A program made the position numbers and the translations under genes. The notes beneath the pieces are model-generated. The model saw only the letters and a program-made list of their open reading frames with translations. It was not told the origin of the DNA and did not search any database. Below, piece by piece: positions 13,516 to 18,509 of a stretch of DNA of 18,509 bases. Source of the DNA: JACMLD01 sp038229695 (GTDB lineage: Bacteria > Bacteroidota > Bacteroidia > Chitinophagales > Chitinophagaceae). Location of the stretch: positions 1 through 18,509 of the forward strand of contig JBBROE010000091.1 in NCBI GenBank assembly GCA_038229695.1, read 5' to 3'. Numbering within the stretch: position 1 is the stretch's first letter; each line of letters starts with the position of its first letter.

Positions 13516-14831
13516 TGTATTTTACGGTGGGGATACTTTTCGGCAAACTGGTAGAGCAGTCCCCGGATATAATCGTTGTCCGGGTAATACGTAATACTTT
13601 CGCGGCATTCCTCCGCATGCTGTGCTTTCAGGATAGCCGCCGTAAGCGGACCCATACCCACAAATCTTCCGCGCTCCATCAGAAAATAATTCGCGGTCTC
13701 GTCTTCACCGTCCATCAACACAAAGCTGGGCAGCCTTTGCGTCAGCGCCGCCAGCGCCTGCGCTACCTTCTGGTTGTACGCCTCCACCGGCTCCCGGCAG
13801 GGCTCTGCCAACCGGTTCACAAAACAAAGCCCTTCATCCAGTGCAAATTCGGATATCATCTTTTTCAGCAGCACTTGCCCTTCATGTAACAGGTTGAAAC
13901 TGTATAGCGGATCGATATTTTTTTGTTTTTTTTCTATAAACAACCGCAGGTAACCAAAGCGGTCTTCATAACTGTAGAGGCCGTACGACTGGTGAAATTT
14001 TTTCTGGCTGCGGTTATATTGCGGCCACAGCCGGCGAATCTCCGTACTCTCCAGCACCAGTGCCGCCAGCTCGCTACTGCACACTTTCACCGACACCGCA
14101 TGAATATTCCGAAGGAATTCCTGCTTCCTTTTGCTGCCGTCATTGTTACTGAAATGGCTCTTTACCCGCTGTTGTAAATCCACCGCCTTACCCACGTATA
14201 CAATCTTTCTTTTCTGATTGTAGAAATAATAGACCCCCGGCTTGCGTGGCAGCTGCTCTATTTCCGGGGCAGGCAGGTTGGGCGGCAGGTACTGCTCACT
14301 GTTCCGCCCTTTCAGCATTCCCGCAATAATGCCGGTCTGGTCGCTGGCCACCACTTTCTCAAACAGGCGTACCGTCGCCAGCGTATCCCCCATCGCCCGG
14401 TGGCGGTTACTAATTTCAATAGACAGGTCACGGCACAGGTTGCCCAGGCTGTAACTCGCCAGCCCCGGGAAGGCCTTACGGCTCATCCGTACCGTGCACA
14501 GCTTGCGTGTGTTCAGCACGTATCCCGCCTGCGCGAGGTGCTGCTTCACAAACGAATAGTCGAAATTAACATTATGGGCTATAAAGATCCTATCCTGCAG
14601 CAAACTGTAGATCTGCTCCGCCACCTCGTCGAAACGCGGTGCGGGGTACAACATCTCGTTGGTGATACCGGTAAGGGCCGTAATGTGCCGTGGCACAGGC
14701 ACCCCCGGGTTAATCAGGGTATGAAATTTTCCCTCGGTGATTAAACCGTTATGCAGCACGATGGCGATCTCGGTGATGCCATTACCGGCTGCAAATCCAC
14801 CGGTGGTTTCTATATCTACAACAGCATACAT
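13503..14831 (-). CDS. DnaQ-type 3'-5' exonuclease fused to a GIY-YIG nuclease domain
   Basis: A 442-residue two-domain nuclease. Residues 1-165 are a DEDDh exonuclease: DIETTG (6-11, with D6 and E8), AHNVNFDYSF (85-94, D91) and NRHRAMGDTLATVRLF (142-157, H144 and D149). Residues about 195-280 are a GIY-YIG domain of the UvrC/Cho type: KPGVYYFYNQKRKIVYVGKA (197-216), R222, and the glutamate-bearing LVLESTEIRRLWPQYNRSQK (259-278, E261). The remaining ~160 residues are unrecognised; they resemble the C-terminal extension of Bacteroidota homologues. The combination is related to the E. coli Cho plus epsilon-like fusions and suggests incision followed by trimming in DNA repair. All catalytic residues are present, so it should be active. 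It is divergent from valS with a 245-bp gap. Confidence 0.93.
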   Translation of the reverse strand: MYAVVDIETTGGFAAGNGITEIAIVLHNGLITEGKFHTLINPGVPVPRHITALTGITNEMLYPAPRFDEVAEQIYSLLQDRIFIAHNVNFDYSFVKQHLAQAGYVLNTRKLCTVRMSRKAFPGLASYSLGNLCRDLSIEISNRHRAMGDTLATVRLFEKVVASDQTGIIAGMLKGRNSEQYLPPNLPAPEIEQLPRKPGVYYFYNQKRKIVYVGKAVDLQQRVKSHFSNNDGSKRKQEFLRNIHAVSVKVCSSELAALVLESTEIRRLWPQYNRSQKKFHQSYGLYSYEDRFGYLRLFIEKKQKNIDPLYSFNLLHEGQVLLKKMISEFALDEGLCFVNRLAEPCREPVEAYNQKVAQALAALTQRLPSFVLMDGEDETANYFLMERGRFVGMGPLTAAILKAQHAEECRESITYYPDNDYIRGLLYQFAEKYPHRKIQILS

Positions 14832-15040
14832 GGGGCGATGAAAGTAACCAAAATTGCTAAAGAAATTGGGGAAGCAGTAAATTAAATCTGCCCCACAGGC
14901 TATTTACCAAATTGGGTACCGGCAGCGGGTCATCGCCCGGCATCGTTGTGTCACTCCCTTCAACGGCAAACCACTATGGAGCAGGGAGCAGCCCCCGTCA
15001 CCACCGAACGACTGTCGACTGATTTAACCACGCAGTTTGC

Positions 15041-15049
15041 TACCTTTGC
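15041..15049 (+). promoter_or_regulatory. Bacteroidota minus-7 element for valS
   Basis: TACCTTTGC is an exact TAnnTTTGc match, 27 bp before the valS ATG. A TTTA lies at 15023-15026, closer than the usual minus-33 spacing. The rest of the 14832-15076 gap shows only a weak CGGG/CCCG hairpin and no T-box-like leader. Confidence 0.6.
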
Positions 15050-15076
15050 CGCCCGATTACAACAACCCAATTCAAC

Positions 15077-17713
15077 ATGGAACTGAGCAAGAATTATATC
15101 CCGGCAGACACGGAAAGCAAATGGTACAAACACTGGATCGAGAAAGGATATTTCAACAGCACCCCGGATCACCGTCCTGCTTTCACCGTGGTCATCCCCC
15201 CGCCTAATGTAACGGGCCTGCTTCATATGGGCCACACCCTCAATGAAACCGTCCAGGATATCCTCGTTCGCAAAGCACGCATGAGCGGCTTCAACGCGTG
15301 CTGGGTGCCGGGAAGTGACCATGCATCCATCGCCACCGAAGCCCGCGTGGTGAACATGCTCAAAGAAAAAGGGATCGAAAAGAATTCCCTGTCGCGCCCC
15401 GAGTTCCTCGCCCATGCTTTTGAGTGGAAGGAAAAATACGGGGGTATCATCTATAACCAGATCAAAAAACTGGGTTGCAGCGTGGACTGGAAACGCGCCA
15501 CCTTTACCATGGATCCGCATTATTACGAGGCGGTGTTGAAGGTGTTTATCGACCTTTACCAAAAAGGACTCATTTACCGCGGTGCCCGTATGATCAACTG
15601 GGATCCTTCCGCCAAAACCGCTCTCAGCGACGAAGAAGTGGAACACCGTGATGTACAGGGAAAATTATATTACCTCCGCTATCCGCTCCAGGACACTCAC
15701 GGTAACCCTATCCCCGGTGGCATCAGCATCGCCACCCAGCGTCCGGAGACCATCATGGGCGATACCGCGATCTGTGTAAATCCTCACGATGACCGGTATG
15801 CGCAGCTACGCAACTGCTTTGCCCTGGTACCGCTCATCAACCGCCGCATACCCATCATTTTCGACGAATACGTTGACCCGGCCTTCGGCACCGGCGCGTT
15901 GAAAGTTACCCCCGCGCACGACATCAACGATTATAACCTCGGACTGAAACACGGCCTCCAGATCGTCGACACCCTCAACGACGACGGTACCCTCAGCCCG
16001 GCCGCACAGATCTATGTGGGCGAAGATCGTTTCACGGTCCGCAAAAAGATCATCCGCGAACTGGAGGAGAAAGGCTTCCTCGACAAGGAAGAAACGTACA
16101 CCACCCGCATCGGCTACAGCCAGCGCAGCGGCGCCGTAGTGGAACCCCGGATATCCACACAATGGTTCCTGAAGATGAAAGACCTGGCCGCTCCAGCCCT
16201 CGCCGCCGTCCTTGAAGGACGGGTCAATATCCACCCGGGAGAAAAATTTCTTGCCACCTACAAATACTGGCTGGAAAATGTGAAAGACTGGTGCATCAGC
16301 CGCCAACTCTGGTGGGGACAGCAAATACCCGCCTGGTACGGCGCCGACAATTTTATATTCGTCGGTCACAGCCGCCAGGAAGCCGAAGCCGCCTACGCGG
16401 CCCACGCCGCCGCAAAAGAAACGCATACCACAACACCGCTGCTGCAGGATGAAGATGTCCTGGATACCTGGTTCTCCTCCTGGCTCTGGCCAATGGAAGT
16501 ATTTCACGGCATCACGCACCCCGGCAACCCGGAGATCAACTACTACTACCCTACCACCGTCCTGGTAACGGGTCAGGACATCATCTTTTTCTGGGTGTCG
16601 CGCATGGTAATGGCGGGTCTGGAATACGAAAAGGAAGTGCCTTTCCGCGATGTCTATTTCACTGGCATGGTCCGCGACCGCCAGGGCCGCAAAATGAGCA
16701 AGAGCCTCGGCAATTCTCCCGATTTGCTGGAACTGATCGATAAATATGGCGCCGACGCCGTCCGCTTTGGGATCATGATTGCTGCGCCCGCCGGCAACGA
16801 TTTGCTGTTCGATGAAGCGGCCCTGGAGCAGGGAAAATTCTTTACCAACAAACTCTGGAATGCCCTGAAACTGGTAAAAGGATGGGAAGGCCGCCAGGCA
16901 CTATCCCAGCACCCGGTGCAGGCCGACTTTGCCATCGACTGGTTTGCGAGTCGGCTCCAGGAAGTGCGTGCAGAAGTGGAAACGCTGATGGCACAGTTCA
17001 GGCTCAGTGAGGCACTCAAAACCATCTATTCCCTGATCTGGGACGATTTCTGCAGCTGGTACCTGGAATGGGTGAAGCCACCGATGAACGACCTCGTAGA
17101 AATTTCTCTCGTGAGCAGGACCATTGGCTATTTTACCGACCTGATGCAACTGCTGCACCCCTTCATGCCGTTCATCACCGAAGAGATTTACCACCTCCTT
17201 CAAATGAAAGAAGATGATCTCTGCATCAAACAGTTCGCGCCGCTGGCAGCTGCCGACGAAGCCGCACTGGCGACGGGCAGCCTGCTGAAGCATTCCATCA
17301 CCGCCATCCGCGATGCCCGTAATAAGGCGGGCTTGAAACCCAAAGCGACCGTGGAACTATTTATCCATGCAGCAGCTGACCACGATTTTACTAAAATAGA
17401 AACCCTGCTGGCGAGGCAGGTGAATGCCGCTTCCGTAACCCATACCCATCAACCGGTAGCCGGCAGCATCGCCGTGGTGGCCGGTAAAGACCAGTTTTAC
17501 ATGCAGACAGACGAGCCCCTGCAGCAAAAAGACCAGGCGGAAGACCTGATGAAAGAAAAGCAGCATTTGCTCGGCTTCCTGGCGGCGGTGGAGAAGAAGC
17601 TCGGGAATGAAAAATTTGTCGCCAACGCCAAACCTGAGGTGCTGGCCCTGGAGCAAAAGAAAAAAGCCGATGCCTCAGCGAAACTCGCTATCATTGAGCA
17701 GCGGCTCAGGTAA
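15077..17713 (+). CDS. valS: Valyl-tRNA synthetase
   Basis: Class I synthetase that charges tRNA-Val with valine; cytoplasmic and essential. The 878-residue length is normal. The start MELSKNYIPADTESKWYKHW is typical. The HIGH motif reads HMGH (50-53), preceded by PPPNVTG. The CP1 editing domain, which removes mischarged threonine, includes ATQRPETIMGDTA near 219 and TPAHDINDYNLGLKHGL near 277. DVLDTWFSSWLWPM lies near 459, and KMSKS is at 539-543 (GRKMSKSLGNSPDLLE). The anticodon-binding domain covers about 620-770 (DDFCSWYLEWVKPP, HPFMPFITEEIYHLL). The last ~65 residues are the coiled-coil tRNA-contacting arm. It is monocistronic: its own promoter lies upstream and a hairpin terminator lies 30 bp past the stop. 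No oddities seen. Confidence 0.99.
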   Translation: MELSKNYIPADTESKWYKHWIEKGYFNSTPDHRPAFTVVIPPPNVTGLLHMGHTLNETVQDILVRKARMSGFNACWVPGSDHASIATEARVVNMLKEKGIEKNSLSRPEFLAHAFEWKEKYGGIIYNQIKKLGCSVDWKRATFTMDPHYYEAVLKVFIDLYQKGLIYRGARMINWDPSAKTALSDEEVEHRDVQGKLYYLRYPLQDTHGNPIPGGISIATQRPETIMGDTAICVNPHDDRYAQLRNCFALVPLINRRIPIIFDEYVDPAFGTGALKVTPAHDINDYNLGLKHGLQIVDTLNDDGTLSPAAQIYVGEDRFTVRKKIIRELEEKGFLDKEETYTTRIGYSQRSGAVVEPRISTQWFLKMKDLAAPALAAVLEGRVNIHPGEKFLATYKYWLENVKDWCISRQLWWGQQIPAWYGADNFIFVGHSRQEAEAAYAAHAAAKETHTTTPLLQDEDVLDTWFSSWLWPMEVFHGITHPGNPEINYYYPTTVLVTGQDIIFFWVSRMVMAGLEYEKEVPFRDVYFTGMVRDRQGRKMSKSLGNSPDLLELIDKYGADAVRFGIMIAAPAGNDLLFDEAALEQGKFFTNKLWNALKLVKGWEGRQALSQHPVQADFAIDWFASRLQEVRAEVETLMAQFRLSEALKTIYSLIWDDFCSWYLEWVKPPMNDLVEISLVSRTIGYFTDLMQLLHPFMPFITEEIYHLLQMKEDDLCIKQFAPLAAADEAALATGSLLKHSITAIRDARNKAGLKPKATVELFIHAAADHDFTKIETLLARQVNAASVTHTHQPVAGSIAVVAGKDQFYMQTDEPLQQKDQAEDLMKEKQHLLGFLAAVEKKLGNEKFVANAKPEVLALEQKKKADASAKLAIIEQRLR

Positions 17714-17742
17714 ACAAATCCCACGCTGAGCAACAAGGTCAG

Positions 17743-17770
17743 GGTACGCACATCGTACCAGGATTTTTTT
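17743..17770 (+). terminator. Intrinsic terminator of valS
   Basis: GGTACG (17743-17748), loop CACAT, CGTACC (17754-17759) form a perfect 6-bp stem. A run of seven T follows after a 4-nt spacer (17764-17770). It begins 30 bp after the valS stop, in the correct orientation. Confidence 0.6.
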
Positions 17771-17823
17771 AATCGGCAAAAAAAATTAGGTATGCAGTTT
17801 TTCCAAAGCACATAGATATACTT

Positions 17824-18119
17824 ATGGGCCTGCTGCTGGTGTTGTCATCGATAGTCATATTTATTTTCCCCCAAGATTTGGCAACGTTTTTTATGGCTTT
17901 ACCACGAAATGGACATTAAAAAATGAAACCATCTGGGACGCCGGTCAGCAGCTTTTCGCTTTTGCTGCATTGATCATGGGCTCCGTGATATTGTTGGTTG
18001 GCACGTTAAGATTGCGGACAGCTATATCTTCTTTTTCGATGCTGCTGCTGTATGTGCTTTGGAATTTGTCGAAATTTTGTGTTCATAAAATTCTCGCCCG
18101 CAAGTATCCTGGCGTTTAA
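17824..18119 (+). pseudogene. SdpI-like small membrane protein, disrupted by a one-base frameshift
   Basis: Two overlapping frames together make one coherent protein. From ATG 17824 the first frame encodes MGLLLVLSSIVIFIFP, a membrane helix, then runs to an early stop. From the C run at 17868-17872 the adjacent frame continues to TAA at 18117-18119. It reads PRFGNVFYGFTTKWTLKN, then ETIWDAGQQLFAFAALIMG, and a third helix near SMLLLYVLWNL. Adding one C to the five-C run joins the frames into a 98-residue protein with three helices. FYGFTTKWTLKN-E-x-W resembles the conserved YG.RT..S..N...W motif of the SdpI family (immunity to the SdpC toxin in Bacillus). A sequencing error, a true mutation or phase variation are all possible. 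Another ATG at 17792 opens a different frame that ends after seven codons and may be the decayed original start. Confidence 0.6.
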
Positions 18120-18138
18120 CTTTTTCGCGTTCTTTCTG

Positions 18139-18201
18139 CTTCTTTTCGCTTCGCCAACATGAATTGGCACCCGCATCATAAAAACGATGACGGCCGTTTT
18201 C
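18139..18201 (+). repeat. Diverged first copy of the hairpin repeat
   Basis: Begins with CTTCTTTTCGCTTCGCC, like the later copies, and ends with a 21-bp stretch (18181-18201) that matches 18329-18349 at 20 of 21 positions. That stretch contains the stem AAAACG/CGTTTT around an 8-nt loop (18181-18200). The middle part has diverged. Confidence 0.6.
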
Positions 18202-18255
18202 TCAAACCTGCTTCCCAGCAACGTCTTCCGCACGGGGACGTTGCGATATTTGAGA
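18200..18255. repeat. Nested inverted repeat
   Basis: An outer pair TCTCAAA (18200-18206) and TTTGAGA (18249-18255) encloses an inner perfect 8-bp pair GCAACGTC (18218-18225) and GACGTTGC (18237-18244) with an 11-nt loop. The spacers are 11 and 4 nt. The two-level pairing suggests a structured RNA or cruciform element; no coding use was found. Confidence 0.5.
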
Positions 18256-18286
18256 AATCTTTCTTTTGCAAAAGGTTTCTTCCGTA

Positions 18287-18329
18287 CTTTTTTGCTTCGC
18301 CAAAAAAGAACGGGCAACAGGCGCCCCGA
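18287..18329 (+). repeat. 43-bp repeat, copy 2
   Basis: Matches 18467-18509 at 42 of 43 positions (A or T at 18305/18485), exactly 180 bp away. It contains the stem CTTTTTTG/CAAAAAAG around loop CTTCGC (18287-18308). It then runs into the first arm of a second hairpin, CCCGAAAACG (18325-18334) with CGTTTTCGGG (18343-18352). Confidence 0.85.
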
Positions 18330-18352
18330 AAACGATGACAGCCGTTTTCGGG
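18325..18352. repeat. Perfect 10-bp hairpin within the repeat unit
   Basis: CCCGAAAACG (18325-18334) and CGTTTTCGGG (18343-18352) are exact reverse complements around the 8-nt loop ATGACAGC. The first arm starts inside the 43-bp repeat, so the repeat unit extends beyond it. A shorter version is present at 18181-18200. Confidence 0.75.
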
Positions 18353-18466
18353 TTCAGCTTTGGGGATCGCCTGTGCAAAGAGGTGAAGGGCAGCGGGGCC
18401 CTGATCAGCACCCCTGATCGAACTTCAGAAGATTTTTACGGTACTTTTATTTCTTTCTTTTATGTT

Positions 18467-18509
18467 CTTTTTTGCTTCGCCAAATAAGAACGGGCAACAG
18501 GCGCCCCGA
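18467..18509 (+). repeat. 43-bp repeat, copy 3, cut by the window edge
   Basis: Second near-identical copy of the 43-bp unit (one difference from 18287-18329). The sequence stops exactly where the hairpin arm CCCGA.. continues in the earlier copy, so the array goes on beyond the window. The stretch between the copies (18353-18466) includes the near-direct repeat CCCTGATC at 18400-18420 and a pyrimidine-rich run, and no gene. Confidence 0.8.

Noticed and set aside
14974..15084. A 36-codon plus-strand ORF just upstream of and overlapping the valS start
   Set aside because: It spans the valS minus-7 box, so it would lie largely upstream of the transcript; no leader-peptide valine run.
14960..15646. 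A 228-codon minus-strand frame over the valS start
   Set aside because: Covers the valS promoter and N-terminus on the other strand; composition is that of a shadow.
18006..18317. A 103-codon minus-strand frame and similar short frames on both strands in the right-end region
   Set aside because: They run through the hairpin repeats and across the SdpI-like gene on the opposite strand; basic, repeat-derived peptides.
1..18509. CRISPR array, tRNA, rRNA, insertion sequence or attachment site
   Set aside because: Looked for regular short repeats with unique spacers, tRNA T-arm motifs and transposase motifs and saw none; the right-end repeats are only three, with 148- and 180-bp spacing and internal hairpins.

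Overview
The window reads as chromosomal DNA of a Bacteroidota bacterium, most likely a Chitinophagaceae-type organism with moderate GC. Three things support this. Several starts are preceded by the Bacteroidota sigma-A minus-7 element TAnnTTTG, while Shine-Dalgarno sequences are weak. A bacillithiol ligase gene (bshC) of the Bacteroidota/Firmicutes type is present. Several proteins (the YHS/DoxX/YceI set, the 'ABC transporter ATPase'-labelled family, and a BlaR1 homologue with DW repeats) have the sequence style of that phylum. No plasmid, phage, transposase or CRISPR signature was seen. Most of the window looks like ordinary core and accessory chromosome.

Layout. Positions 1-2117 (minus strand) hold a tightly overlapping three-gene operon: DinB-like protein, then NRDE/TANGO2-like protein, then an ATP-grasp protein that runs off the left edge. 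Positions 2185-4425 (minus) hold a Crp/Fnr regulator followed by a secreted YHS protein, a DoxX membrane protein and a secreted YceI protein. Two of the target genes have their own TAnnTTTG boxes. Divergent from the regulator (plus strand) come a two-CCG-domain Fe-S protein and a conserved Bacteroidota protein of unknown function. Positions 5942-8178 hold a BlaI repressor and BlaR1-like M56 sensor-protease pair with a dyad operator over the promoter. A probable beta-propeller protein (DUF6929-like) follows on its own promoter.

The minus-strand block 9234-13070 holds bshC, a DadA-like FAD amino-acid oxidoreductase and a GASFG-type esterase. A 432-bp gap follows. It carries a 33-residue single-membrane-span small protein and a perfect 12-bp inverted repeat that closes the next gene, a DnaQ-type exonuclease fused to a GIY-YIG nuclease (minus). 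valS (plus) follows behind a clear promoter and ends at a probable hairpin terminator.

The right end (17774-18509) holds an SdpI-like membrane gene broken by a one-base frameshift in a C run. After it comes a non-coding array of hairpin-forming repeats, with 43-bp copies exactly 180 bp apart plus a diverged third copy. The array continues past the window edge.

Functional threads. The Crp-YHS-DoxX-YceI cluster looks like an envelope redox or metal/quinone stress module. BlaI-BlaR1 is a proteolytic cell-wall or envelope stress switch without an adjacent target gene. BshC makes the low-molecular-weight thiol bacillithiol. I do not see a clearly new multi-gene system. The best leads are the repeat array with the frameshifted SdpI gene, the small membrane protein, the BlaI operator with the unusual BlaR1 tail, and the Crp-controlled envelope cluster.
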